Positions 48,079-57,132 of a DNA stretch of 64,000 nt are shown piece after piece (position 1 is the stretch's first letter; every line of letters starts with the position of its first letter). The position numbers and the translations under genes are program-made. The stretch lies in the NCBI GenBank assembly GCA_037178625.1, contig CM074149.1:1-64000 (forward strand), given 5' to 3'. Below the pieces are notes generated by a model. It saw nothing but the letters and a program-made list of their open reading frames with translations. It was not told the DNA's origin and made no database searches. This DNA comes from Skeletonema tropicum (Eukaryota > Bacillariophyta > Thalassiosirophyceae > Thalassiosirales > Thalassiosiraceae).

Positions 48079-48666
48079 TCATTGTTTGATATCATTGATT
48101 TGTAGTTGACACGCAGATAACGATAAATTGTATCCCCTATCACATTGAAAAACACATATCCCATCTCCCACAGGTATGGGCGGAATGCGCAATGTCGTGC
48201 CATCACGTCTACCTCCAAACCACCCAATCATTTGCTCGTCAATTGAAATCGTATTCTCGGTGGTGTTCGATTCATCAATAACAGTGTCTGTGGCCATCTC
48301 CACCATTTCGTCGTCCTCCATCTCCATTTGCGATGACACATCGCTGACGCTGACGGACATCGCAATTGACGACACATCATCATCAGTGCCGTTGTTCGTG
48401 CCATGATCATTACCTACCACAACTTTCCGCCCGTCTTGCCCTTCTTCATAACCGATACCCGTCAATGGTCTTGGAGTTAGTAGAAAGTTGTCTTCGTTGT
48501 TCGATTTGTCGACCGCAGGGGTGGTGTTGGTTGGAGGATTGGTGCTGCGAGGTGATAATATGGGCTGATGGATGGACGCCAAGAAGCCGGGCGATCGCTG
48601 CTGCGGCTGCGGCGGCTGCGGCGGCTGAGTGGCTGCTTCACGTTTGGCTGTAGCTGTAGTAGTCAT
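48079..48666 (-). CDS. piggyBac-like transposase fragment, 195 aa
   Basis: The ATG at 48666 opens a Pro/Gln/Ser/Thr-rich, low-complexity N-terminus, followed by an acidic stretch. The last 55 residues read ISIDEQMIGWFGGR, then LRIPPIPVGDGICVFQCDRG and Y. The core SxDExM...GR...P.P.G......D..GY matches the region around the first catalytic aspartate of the DDE_Tnp_1_7 (piggyBac) domain as I know it. The rest of the catalytic domain is missing, since the frame stops at 48079-48081. A second open frame overlaps at 48012-48227. I therefore read it as a truncated or decayed transposase. The family call rests on one motif. Confidence 0.5.
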   Translation of the reverse strand: MTTTATAKREAATQPPQPPQPQQRSPGFLASIHQPILSPRSTNPPTNTTPAVDKSNNEDNFLLTPRPLTGIGYEEGQDGRKVVVGNDHGTNNGTDDDVSSIAMSVSVSDVSSQMEMEDDEMVEMATDTVIDESNTTENTISIDEQMIGWFGGRRDGTTLRIPPIPVGDGICVFQCDRGYNLSLSACQLQINDIKQ

Positions 48667-49033
48667 CGTAAGCAATGGTAAGGACTATGACTATGAATAA
48701 TGAGATAAATGGTGGTGATGATGGATCGCGCCAAAAAGTCACGAATTCCTACGTAGTGTTCTCATACTCATCTCTGACTTTTTTTTTCAACAATGGCGAA
48801 TTTACCACCACGTTTGGGCGGCCCTACTGAGTCAACGAGTGGCTCCCCGGGAAAAACAACACCACGCCCCAACACGTCAGGTGATGCTCTGACAGAAATC
48901 TACCAGCTACGCCTCGTAGGAACTGGTTCAAACAACTTTTTACCCTATCGAAATTAGCCTATTTTGGACTATGAGTTGGACTATGAATCACGATGCGCTC
49001 ATAGTCTCGACGGGTAACCACTAGGGGTAACAA

Positions 49034-49605
49034 GCTACCGCGCAAAAAAATTGCTCCCTGCAAAAAATTGTTCCAGCGCGCTCTCACGCACAAAAGTAGC
49101 TTACAACCATGTCAGCACACCCCCTCCACGATGGCCAATAATACACATTCGACAAAAAAGGCGATTGGGAATGCCAAACTAAACACTATCCGAATATAAT
49201 TATTCCTTGGATGACCCATCTATATCTAGTCCTCATTGAGTTATCTTCAATTGTTCCTGGGTGATTTTCAACATTTTTACTAGTTAAAATCACTAGGTAA
49301 AATCGCCTAAACAACCCATCTGACCCATGCTAATTAACCACTTCAGGACAAATACAGCAGTTACAATGTTGACCAGTGGCTCTATCGACAGCCAATAATG
49401 TGTGCTATCACATAAAACCTGGTTATTCTAGTGCACAAGTATACCAAGAAGCTTACCAGGCTACGGAGTGGATATGTCGACATGGTTGCTAGGAATTTTG
49501 TGCGAGTTCGAGTTGGAACTCGTGACTAAAGTGCTTGCTAATCACTGTTTTTACTAGCGAACTCGGGACCTAAATGCTCCTGGAGCAATTTTTTTGCGCG
49601 GTAGC
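49034..49605. mobile_element. 572-bp MITE with perfect 24-bp inverted ends
   Basis: The 24 bases beginning GCTACCGCGCAAAAAAATTG at 49034 recur as an exact reverse complement at 49582-49605. AA precedes the left end and follows the right end, a possible 2-bp target duplication. No coding potential is seen inside. It starts 8 bp after the right end of the 47291-49025 element. Confidence 0.85.
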
Positions 49606-49612
49606 AAGAGGC

Positions 49613-49831
49613 CGGCGAATTCACTGCAGCTCCTACAGATGCTGCTTAAGCAGTTGTGATGCTCCTGTGTAAATCTCACGGGAATATCTTGCAGGTTGAG
49701 AGATGGACATTAAGCCTCTAAGTAGGTTGCGGCGAATTCCGCTGCCGTTAGCTGACTACATGCAGATGCTCGCTGCTGAAGCAGTTGTGACTGAACCTGT
49801 TGAAATCTTATGGAAATAAGAATGGACTTAA
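49613..49831 (+). repeat. Imperfect tandem duplication, about 120-bp period
   Basis: GGCGAATTC is followed by GATGCTGCTTAAGCAGTTGTGA and ...AAATCTCACGGGAATA in copy 1, and by GCTCGCTGCTGAAGCAGTTGTGA and ...AAATCTTATGGAAATA in copy 2 (starting at about 49732). Copies are diverged. Confidence 0.65.
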
Positions 49832-51436
49832 GGTCGAACACAAGTAATTCGTCCTACTATTCCTACGTTCAAATCGCTGTTTTGGCCGTAGCTAGGGGGT
49901 TCGATTCCTTCGTTCTGAGGCCTTCGCTAACCGGCACCACTCAAAATTTAAACTCCGAATCTCATCTTTTACACCCTCACCATGATGTCCTCCACTCCTA
50001 TGGCCACAGTTATGCACAACTAGTAAATACACCTATTATACTTGAATTATCCGATAGTATATATCATCATCTAAGCGTCATCGACGGCAATACTCAGTTG
50101 ATTCATCGAAAATGAAGAAAATAACGTCGCCATCTGCGGCATAAAATGTGCAACTTTTACCTCCCTTCACCCCTCCCATGGACGTTTACATGGTGATATA
50201 CGCCTAAGGAGAGGCATTCCTTGCTTCCAATCGATATATGTAATATGAGGGGCGTCTTTTGATACTTGGAGTGTTCATAAACGTCATCTAGTACACGATC
50301 AAGCACATTTTATGAGTGAGAGGCAATCTATTTTCATTCCCAGAGTGTATGTAATAATCAACTTTGTAAAGAGCCAATAACAGCAGATGAGTGGTTTTCG
50401 TTGTACCACACGATCATATAATTGCAATATAAGACTTCTATGTGTTGGTGATGCATCAAATTAGAGTTTAATATCAGATATACTATGTTATTATTTCTTG
50501 GTATTTTATGTAAATTATTACAAATGTAATACTTGATAAATATGATGTTACACACAATATTCACTATCACTATTACTCCCATGGATGTATACTATCATAA
50601 TAATGATATATTGATGTTTGTTTGATCGATATCTACGCTGTTTGCATTATTTGTCAGTTGATATTGTTGTGTTCGACGGAAACGAATTATTATGTATTTT
50701 TTGAACCGTGTAGGCGACATCATATGGCCGTTCCTTCTGCTCCAGAGTGCCCAGCCGTCGTTTGTAATGATATTAGAGTCAAGGGAGAGAGATGGTGGCC
50801 TTCGGAGATGGTTTATTGCTCCTCTTTATTGCACAGTAGCGTTGATGTAAAAAAATATTGAAAATGTGTTGACACCAAGTAGCCGACGTTCAGGACGATG
50901 TAATCGGGCGAAGAAGCGGCTACCAAGACACTAACGCCTCCATATGGATATACAGTATCGATTGTTGCGTCGTGGCGGCATTGTAAATGGTGGCAACGAT
51001 GATTATCCGAGGCATTAGTCGACGACATCAGATGCATCGACCAATTTCCGTTACGTCGTGGGCATGGCTAGTTTCTTCTACAGATCGTCCGTTCGTGCGC
51101 AACTTTTTTGCAGGCGATCTACAAATTGACTTCTCCGGCTTATATATCAAAAGTTGCGCACGAAACAGTGTCGATTTTGTACTACTAGGCAGTCCACAAT
51201 GGCATCATGGTGGTTGTGTCATTGGCTGTTTGTGGTTGGTGAATGTTGTGAGAAAGTGTGAAGAAGCAACGGTCACTTTTCCTGCCCGTGGACAAAAAGG
51301 TTGATGCGTGACTTGATTTGGCTGAAGATGGGTTCGCATGAGGGTATACTAATTCCTATAGTAGACCTACCGGCCCATCTTCACTAGATAAAGGGCTACT
51401 TTTAGTTAGCGTTTTTTTACTTGTGTTCGACCTTAA
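49828..51436. mobile_element. 1.6-kb element bounded by TTAA with 16-bp inverted ends
   Basis: TTAAGGTCGAACACAAGTAA at 49828 has an exact reverse complement at 51417-51436. If TTAA is the target duplication, the inverted ends are 16 bp (GGTCGAACACAAGTAA). TTAA targets are the hallmark of piggyBac-type elements, and a piggyBac-like coding fragment lies 1.2 kb to the left. The interior is AT-rich with only short frames (for example 50987-51304), so it would be non-autonomous. Confidence 0.7.
51092..51164. repeat. Perfect 16-bp inverted repeat, 41-bp loop
   Basis: TTCGTGCGCAACTTTT (51092-51107) pairs with AAAAGTTGCGCACGAA (51149-51164). It lies inside the TTAA-bounded element and may be a nested miniature element or a structural hairpin. 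Confidence 0.85.
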
Positions 51437-51495
51437 CTTTACATAAACTCTACCTCTATGTCTCTGGCTCTGGACGTTACTGTTCATTCAGGTCG

Positions 51496-52092
51496 TCAAC
51501 GCCTATCATCCTCTTGCTCTTGTTGTCGTGGTGGTTGTCCCTGTAGAGGTAGAGGCCCGTCTAACTCACCACGCTGAATCCATAAATTCTCGAATGCCGA
51601 AGAATGAAGTTCTGTTGACAACCTAGTTCTTCGTCCTCCACTATCACTGCTGCGTCGTCGTCGCCGTTCTTCTCCAATCCCTTGAAATCCAATGATCTGG
51701 CGCCAGACCTCTTGTTGTTCGCCATCATTGGGATTTCCAGTCTGTTCTATCCCCAATAGCGACAGCATTCGCGTGTTGGTATCTGAGTAGAGTTGAAATA
51801 AGTCGGGCCTGTTAGAGGCGGTAGTTTCTCCTTGACCTTGACTTTGGTGTTGCGATTGGTGGTCCTCTTGCTCTTGATTTTGTTCGTCTCTTCCGCCATC
51901 TTGCATCTTGGTGGGAACAAGCATAGTTGTAGTTGCAGTATCCTCTCCGTCGAAAGTAGCAGCTGCTCTCTCATCCGCGACATCACTTCTTTTTATTGCT
52001 GCTGCCTTTTCATTTTCATTCCTCTTCCTCTTTCCGCCTTCGCCATCATCCTTTCCGCCTCCCTCGTCCATAGTATCATCGTTGCCTTGCAT
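51496..52092 (-). CDS. Hypothetical hydrophilic protein, 198 aa
   Basis: The ATG at 52092 opens a single frame to a stop at 51496. The N-terminal half is charged and low-complexity (Asp/Glu/Lys, then Gln-rich). The C-terminal half is more ordered: LFQLYSDTNTRMLSLLGIEQ, then EVWRQIIGFQGIGEERRRRR, HSSAFENLWIQRGE and a Gln/Pro tail. No domain is recognised, and no signal peptide or membrane segment is seen. It lies between the TTAA-bounded element and a palindromic MITE, on the same strand as the two genes of the next transposon. It may be a host gene or a remnant. The single clean frame of nearly 600 bp is the main support. Confidence 0.45.
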   Translation of the reverse strand: MQGNDDTMDEGGGKDDGEGGKRKRNENEKAAAIKRSDVADERAAATFDGEDTATTTMLVPTKMQDGGRDEQNQEQEDHQSQHQSQGQGETTASNRPDLFQLYSDTNTRMLSLLGIEQTGNPNDGEQQEVWRQIIGFQGIGEERRRRRSSDSGGRRTRLSTELHSSAFENLWIQRGELDGPLPLQGQPPRQQEQEDDRR

Positions 52093-52208
52093 TATGATGA
52101 GTGTTAGCCGGTCTTAGGTCCTCTTGTGTCGATAGACCATTTTACATTTTACAGACTTGTGTGTCTCTCGCTCTAAAGTATTGTACATACAATACTTACT
52201 TCCTGATA

Positions 52209-52475
52209 TCCCTAGTGAGTTTTTGGGGGGCTATTTTTGTGGATGAGATTGAATATTCAATCTCATCTGCCTGAAAATTAGTATTTGTAGCTCACGTGCA
52301 TGCACATAAAAGAGCTACCGCAGCAATCTGAGAGTCGGAAGGCCCAGTCCAACCCTCCCGCCAATTTCTTACCGCGACAAAAACACGCGATAACGGCTTC
52401 TGGCGATGGATGAGATTGAATATTCAATCTCATCCTGGATGAGATTGAATACTCAATCTCAAAACTCACTAGGGA
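52209..52475. mobile_element. 267-bp palindromic MITE with TA target
   Basis: TA-TCCCTAGTGAGTTTT at 52207 has its reverse complement AAAACTCACTAGGGA-TA ending at 52477, so a TA duplication brackets 15-bp inverted ends. Inside, a perfect 26-bp palindrome (half-site GATGAGATTGAAT) occurs at 52242-52267 and 52409-52434, and a damaged third copy at 52438-52461. Architecture and TA target suggest a Tc1/mariner-type MITE. Confidence 0.8.
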
Positions 52476-52767
52476 TATGATGTAATGACAACGGAAGGCT
52501 TATTGAAGATGAAGATTGAAGATGAAGCTTGGATGATTAGGCCTATTGTACCGGGCGGGATAGAGGGCGGCCCTAAACATACCATACAGTCGTCGTACAG
52601 TTATTTTGACACACTGTGTTCTGGCTCAGCGTGTCAAAATAACCGTACTTGTCAAAACATCCGTGTAGCAAGTAAATAGGCATCGGTACATAAGCTTAAA
52701 TACCAGTACATAGGTATGTACATAGGTTTCAGACAAAGGAGGAGACAAAGCAAGGTTGCTTACATAT

Positions 52768-53397
52768 TTAGAAGTCTTCATGCTCCCACGTCAATTTCAG
52801 TTGTTCCAGAGTCAACGATAAATCTTTCACCAATTCATCAGATTTGCTGTTTAAGACCATAATCAATTCGACGTTACGAGAGCGTAGATGACCAAATGAA
52901 TTGAAGAAGATATTGTACCGTGCATCTGCATCATCATCCTCGTCGTCATTCTCGTCGTCCTCCTCTGAACCCGCATTCTCATTCTCACGGAGTTTCTTGA
53001 TTGCGTCTAATGCTGCCTCTGCAAGCAGCAATGGTGTCTCGGACGAATCTTTGATATGCTTTTTACATTGATCCAATAACCAATACGCATTGTCGTGCCG
53101 TGAGTAAGGCTTGGATGCAGCTTTCTGAACCCTAAAGTATGGCGCCACATTCGGTTGTCGCAACTTATTGCCTGCAAGCTTCTTCTCCAACTTTTTCGCT
53201 TCGAAAAGGCGACACTTTGACAAGAAAATGTTTGACAAATCACTTAAATCCTGCGCAAAGTCCTCACCAAAGACCTCAGCAAAGATTTCTTCCTCAAATC
53301 CGTCAACTTCGATGGAAAGTTGCTTCACTTGTGCTGCCATTTCCCTAAGTCGTTCTGCTTTAGGAGGCACTTTTGGCGCCAAAAAGACAAAGACCAT
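52768..53397 (-). CDS. Unknown 209-aa protein inside the TA-flanked transposon
   Basis: The ATG at 53397 is in strong context (GCCATGG) and opens one uninterrupted frame. Predicted helical segments include AERLREMAAQVKQLSIEVDG and LSKCRLFEAKKLEKKLAG, followed by YWLLDQCKKHIKD. A Glu/Asp-only stretch spans about residues 145-160, and the C-terminal part reads LRSRNVELIMVLNSKSDELV then LSLTLEQLKLTW. No DDE triad, zinc finger or membrane segment is visible. I do not recognise it. Its intact frame and position within the inverted ends suggest an accessory protein or cargo of the transposon. Confidence 0.65.
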   Translation of the reverse strand: MVFVFLAPKVPPKAERLREMAAQVKQLSIEVDGFEEEIFAEVFGEDFAQDLSDLSNIFLSKCRLFEAKKLEKKLAGNKLRQPNVAPYFRVQKAASKPYSRHDNAYWLLDQCKKHIKDSSETPLLLAEAALDAIKKLRENENAGSEEDDENDDEDDDADARYNIFFNSFGHLRSRNVELIMVLNSKSDELVKDLSLTLEQLKLTWEHEDF

Positions 53398-53859
53398 GGC
53401 GCAAAACGGCAGAGCACGCCACTAACACGATATTGCCGATCACGGTGATGTTAGGGTTTGGATGTCTCCTTACATAGGTTTAGAAGAGAGGACAACAAAG
53501 GGTTGTTAGTTGAGGCGGACATTGAGGTCGCCAAAAGAGTTTCTGCCTCACTTTGAGACCCTCGATTTCTTTTTTAAGCATGTGTGGTGGCGACGTATCT
53601 AGAGGTCAGTTTCTGGATGTAGTGTGCCAAACGATGGTTACCGAGGCCGGTATGGTACATGTACCAAAGGTTTGGGTACTTGTTAGTGGCATGATAAGTT
53701 CTAATAATCAAGTTCTTACCCATGCTATGTTGGCCATTTTTGACCAAACCTTGAGGTATGAAATTTACAAAGTTCCCTAACTGGTCGAAAATTGGACTAC
53801 TACACCCAAATAAGTGATCAAATCCAACGGATATTTCATGTGTTGCATCCAAGATTAAT
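53398..53859 (-). other. Between the two transposon genes; possible extra exons
   Basis: A minus-strand frame at 53574-53852 has protein-like pieces (FDQLGNFVNFIPQGLVKNGQ and GLGNHRLAHYIQKLTSRY), and GT donors occur at 53876 and near 53719. The frames do not join cleanly to the upstream gene under simple GT-AG splicing, so I leave it as possible exon sequence. Confidence 0.3.
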
Positions 53860-54744
53860 TCATGACTCCAACTTACCTGTAATGTTTATCTGACAATCTT
53901 TTGGCATCGTTTTATTGAGTTCATAGAACGCACTGATACCAATTTTTATTCGCAACAATGGATCGTTTTTCACGATCCTATTTTTGTTGCCGCTATGATT
54001 TACCACGTTCAAGTATTCCGCTTTTTGCTGCTCCCAATAACTAAGATTTTGTCTGGAACACTTATATTTCCTCACAGCTGGCCCACCACCATATTTAGCT
54101 TTGTACTCCAATATCTCAAGCCTTTTTTGAATTGAATAATTTGTTCGCTCCTTCCTTGGCTTCGGCGGCTTCTCCTTTCTTTTTCCTCCAGAAGGGGGCT
54201 TTAGTTTTGTTTGCTTTGATTTCTTCTTCTTTGGTGCATCGGCAGTTAAGTCAACGACACCTCCTCCATTACTTTTCTTTGCAGCGGAAGCGGTAGAGGA
54301 AGGCAAAGGAGCGGCTGCCGCTGAAACATCTGCTGCATTTGCTGACGCTGAACTTCTCGCTGTGGTTTGGACCGAAGAGTTCGTGGTGGTGGTGGTGGCT
54401 GGAGTTTCGACGGGCATAGGTGAGGGTGCGGGTGCAGCTGCCGGTGTTGTTGTCGATGACCGGATTTGATGAACACAGTTAAAACAAATTTCAAGTTGCG
54501 GACCTTTTTTCCCCGCTGGCTTAGGATTAGGTCGATCACCATCCTTTTTAGGCGCAATGACATCAAGGATATCTTTGTATTCTTCTTCGTTACCTCGCAA
54601 ATCATCAAATTGGTGCCCACACGGCGCATGCTTCTGATGTCCGCAACGAAGACAAAAGTGTCTCGAATCCCTGCTGCCTTCAGGCGGCAAGGGGAGGCCT
54701 TCCATGTCGCAATAATCGCCCGCAGCACATCTAGCAGCACTCAT
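53860..54744 (-). CDS. Zinc-finger and helix-turn-helix protein, likely transposon DNA-binding protein
   Basis: From the ATG at 54744 the 294-aa frame starts with a Cys/His cluster (C6, C12, C31, C34, H39, C42, H44; core FCLRCGHQKHAPCGH) and a further CFNC. A Thr/Ala/Ser-rich linker follows, then a basic KPPKPRKERT-type region. A helix-turn-helix-like segment lies at about residues 202-244 (YSIQKRLEILEYKAKYGG, then SRQNLSYWEQQKAEY), resembling the N-terminal DNA-binding domain of pogo/CENP-B-type transposases. A GTAAGT donor at 53876-53871 precedes the stop by a few codons, so the real gene may splice onward, but the downstream frame could not be resolved. No catalytic DDE domain is visible. 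Confidence 0.65.
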   Translation of the reverse strand: MSAARCAAGDYCDMEGLPLPPEGSRDSRHFCLRCGHQKHAPCGHQFDDLRGNEEEYKDILDVIAPKKDGDRPNPKPAGKKGPQLEICFNCVHQIRSSTTTPAAAPAPSPMPVETPATTTTTNSSVQTTARSSASANAADVSAAAAPLPSSTASAAKKSNGGGVVDLTADAPKKKKSKQTKLKPPSGGKRKEKPPKPRKERTNYSIQKRLEILEYKAKYGGGPAVRKYKCSRQNLSYWEQQKAEYLNVVNHSGNKNRIVKNDPLLRIKIGISAFYELNKTMPKDCQINITGKLES

Positions 54745-54967
54745 TGTCGTTTACTTTATTAATTTGTCTCGCTGTATTGTGTAAGTATTGTGTATGGTAA
54801 TGTCATGGTCATGGTCATGGTGGTTTGTGTGGCTGAGCTGCCTCTTCTCCCTCCTCGGGAGAAGCGGGGAAGCCAGCGATAAGAGAAGGTAGTGTTCTCT
54901 GCTGCTGTGTCAAAATAACTGTAATGTCAAAATAAGCGTGTGTCAAAATAACCGTACGACGACTGTA

Positions 54968-55210
54968 CTTACTTAGTCTGGTTGGGGAATGGTTTCACAG
55001 GATATTTTGGGTCATTATAGGGTATTTGTTGTCATTTCACGGGCATATTTAGCTGATTTATACCCGATAATCCACTGTTGTTGGGGCCAAAGCGTCGCCC
55101 ACAAGAGAGTACCAACAGCGCCCACTATCCCGCGCGCGAGCGAGTGCGTGCGTGTAAGTAGTATTGTAGTGTGAAGACATTTTGTCTGATAAAAACAGCG
55201 GCGCGCGCGG
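54968..55210. other. GC-repeat spacer, no gene seen
   Basis: It contains alternating CGCG/GTGC tracts (55130-55160 and 55199-55210). No open frame of note. Confidence 0.5.
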
Positions 55211-55227
55211 CACTGTGTAGCGACAAA
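55211..55227. repeat. Target-site duplication, left copy
   Basis: CACTGTGTAGCGACAAA is identical to 55546-55562 and flanks the SINE. Confidence 0.9.
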
Positions 55228-55545
55228 AAAAAAATTAACGGAAATCTTAAAGTACGTCATGGTTGGCCCTCCAGGGGCGAAATTATCTACAATTATCTAG
55301 AGCAATGTCACAAGTTACTACCCTTCGAGTGTGATTAAGCAAATAACCAACAGTTTTTCCATCACCCCGGAATTAGCAAAGAGGCAGTGATATGAAATTC
55401 CAAACCAAGTAATGGTCTTTTTTCCCAGATCGCACTCCGAGCTGCGACACCTCAAACAGCCAGGATTTGGCACGGGGGAGACTCGAACCCAAGACCCCGA
55501 ACCAGATGAGAGGCGGTGATACCACTACACCACACCACCCCTCTA
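55228..55545 (-). mobile_element. tRNA-derived SINE with perfect 17-bp target-site duplication
   Basis: On the minus strand the head carries a pol III A box-like TGGTGTAGTGGTA (55520-55532) and a B box GGGTTCGAGTCTC (55478-55490) at tRNA-like spacing. A body of about 230 bp without reading frame follows, and a T-rich tail (nine T) at the 3' end. Both sides carry CACTGTGTAGCGACAAA. The acceptor and T stems pair poorly, so this is a SINE head and not a working tRNA gene. The class (Asp/Glu/Gly-like D arm) is a guess. A truncated relative lies at 44483-44640. Confidence 0.88.
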
Positions 55546-55562
55546 CACTGTGTAGCGACAAA
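55546..55562. repeat. Target-site duplication, right copy
   Basis: CACTGTGTAGCGACAAA, identical to 55211-55227. Confidence 0.9.
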
Positions 55563-55564
55563 CC

Positions 55565-55600
55565 TGTAGCACAGAAATAACATAGCCCCACATACTCCAG
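55565..55600 (+). mobile_element. Retrotransposon 3'-tail-like fragment
   Basis: TGTAGCACAGAAATAAC and GCCCCACATACTC match CGTAGCACAGAAATAAC and GCCCCACACACTC at 42966-43000, the tail following ORF2 of the 37844-43018 element. Probably a 5'-truncated or solo 3' end. Confidence 0.5.
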
Positions 55601-56578
55601 CTGCGCGAGCAAGAAAAATAAGGCTTAATTAAGTTCCCCTTTCTTCCTTCTTCCGCCTCGCTCTGCATTCAGCCAAGCTCAACGATGTCTACAAACCGCA
55701 GACGCAGAGAAGAGGAAGTTCACAACAATATGTAGTAATACTGTCACCAACAACAACAATGCCGAGAGAATGAGACGGTGTTCGAATTCTTCACGGACGC
55801 AAAACTCCTACAAATCTGGGCAATATGCCCCAACCGCAGCCGCAGATTCCTTTTGGTGACAAACCGATTCAACAGCTCTCTAATCTCTAATCGACCTCAG
55901 GCTGCCAAGATGTACATACCTCGAATCCCTCCAAAGCCAAAGCTCCACTCCGCATATGACATTCTCCCACGTGGTCCCCATCCAAACCCGCCCACCAGAA
56001 ATCTACGGTCACCCTTTGTCTCACCGACCGCACCCAAGATCCACTTCCTCCAACAATTCAATCTCGCCTGCAAGCGTTAGTCATCCACTTCCGTCGATCA
56101 ACTCGTGCCCAGCAGGCCCTTCTAGTTATCCTTCTCTACACCCTCGCGTCTAGAGAGAGTAGCTACTAATACAAAAATAATCTAGCTAGCTAAGACAGAT
56201 CTTACAACGAGGTCCACAAGGTTTCCTATGTGGGCGGGATTATACTTATACGGGCACTTTTTGTATTTTCTATCTCTTTGCTTGGAACAGGGTGATCTAT
56301 GTAGGTACTCCTTCCTGCTCGCGACTGAACAAAAATTCTAACACTCTGCGACTCCGGGCTCTCCTGTGGGCGCGCCCCACGCCCTTGGTTACATTATGGA
56401 AGCTAGTGAACATTGAATAAGGAATCTTCCTGATTGGTTACAGTAACAGTATGTTGTGCAGTAAACATACTACTACTACTTAGTTGTCACCGATGCGACG
56501 ATGTAAAGATAAATGAAAGCCAACGACTCGACTTTACAAGCCCAGCAGATGACGGAGATACTCCTGCGCTTTCACTTC
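55601..56578. other. No convincing gene up to the assembly gap
   Basis: An open plus frame to 56080 (pieces such as IPPKPKLHSAYDILPRGPHP) lacks a good ATG and a recognisable motif. A 16-codon ATG frame at 55685 is too short to support. It could be exonic sequence of a gene I cannot delimit. Confidence 0.35.
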
Positions 56579-57078
56579 NNNNNNNNNNNNNNNNNNNNNN
56601 NNNNNNNNNNNNNNNNNNNNNNNNNNNNNNNNNNNNNNNNNNNNNNNNNNNNNNNNNNNNNNNNNNNNNNNNNNNNNNNNNNNNNNNNNNNNNNNNNNNN
56701 NNNNNNNNNNNNNNNNNNNNNNNNNNNNNNNNNNNNNNNNNNNNNNNNNNNNNNNNNNNNNNNNNNNNNNNNNNNNNNNNNNNNNNNNNNNNNNNNNNNN
56801 NNNNNNNNNNNNNNNNNNNNNNNNNNNNNNNNNNNNNNNNNNNNNNNNNNNNNNNNNNNNNNNNNNNNNNNNNNNNNNNNNNNNNNNNNNNNNNNNNNNN
56901 NNNNNNNNNNNNNNNNNNNNNNNNNNNNNNNNNNNNNNNNNNNNNNNNNNNNNNNNNNNNNNNNNNNNNNNNNNNNNNNNNNNNNNNNNNNNNNNNNNNN
57001 NNNNNNNNNNNNNNNNNNNNNNNNNNNNNNNNNNNNNNNNNNNNNNNNNNNNNNNNNNNNNNNNNNNNNNNNNNNNNN
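56579..57078. other. Assembly gap, exactly 500 N
   Basis: The gap is exactly 500 undefined bases, a round number suggesting a placeholder of unknown true size. Direct repeats lie close to its right edge. Confidence 0.98.
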
Positions 57079-57132
57079 TTCTTTCCAAGAAGAACAATCA
57101 GTATTAGCTCTTCTTTTGAGTCGTACATAATC

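Larger units (their letters stand above)
47291..49025. mobile_element. DNA transposon with perfect 25-bp inverted ends, piggyBac-like remnants
   Basis: The 25 bases beginning CCTAGTGGTTACCCGTCGAG at 47291 recur as an exact reverse complement ending at 49025. Just inside both ends, and once in the middle, GGACTATGA-type motifs recur (47317, 47326, 47379, 47391, 48681, 48966, 48978). This is like subterminal transposase-binding repeats. Two minus-strand coding remnants lie inside, one with a piggyBac-like motif. No clear target-site duplication is seen: the flanks are GGCCA and GGTAA. piggyBac elements normally duplicate TTAA, so either the ends belong to another family or the flanks have changed. 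Confidence 0.7.
52585..54967. mobile_element. 2.38-kb TA-flanked DNA transposon carrying two minus-strand genes
   Basis: The 30 bases starting TACAGTCGTCGTAC at 52585 recur as a reverse complement ending at 54967 with one mismatch. With TA as target duplication the ends begin CAGTCGTCGTAC, the CAG-start and TA habit of Tc1/mariner/pogo elements. Subterminal GTCAAAATAAC-type motifs repeat near both ends (52640, 52656, 54909, 54926, 54943). Two genes lie inside on the minus strand: a zinc-finger/HTH protein (53860-54744) and a 209-aa protein of unknown function (52768-53397). A full DDE catalytic domain was not found, so it is either non-autonomous or its transposase is unusual. Confidence 0.75.

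Noticed and set aside
49890..49905. GGGGGTTCGATTCC as a tRNA B box
   Set aside because: No A box or stem structure lies at the right distance upstream.
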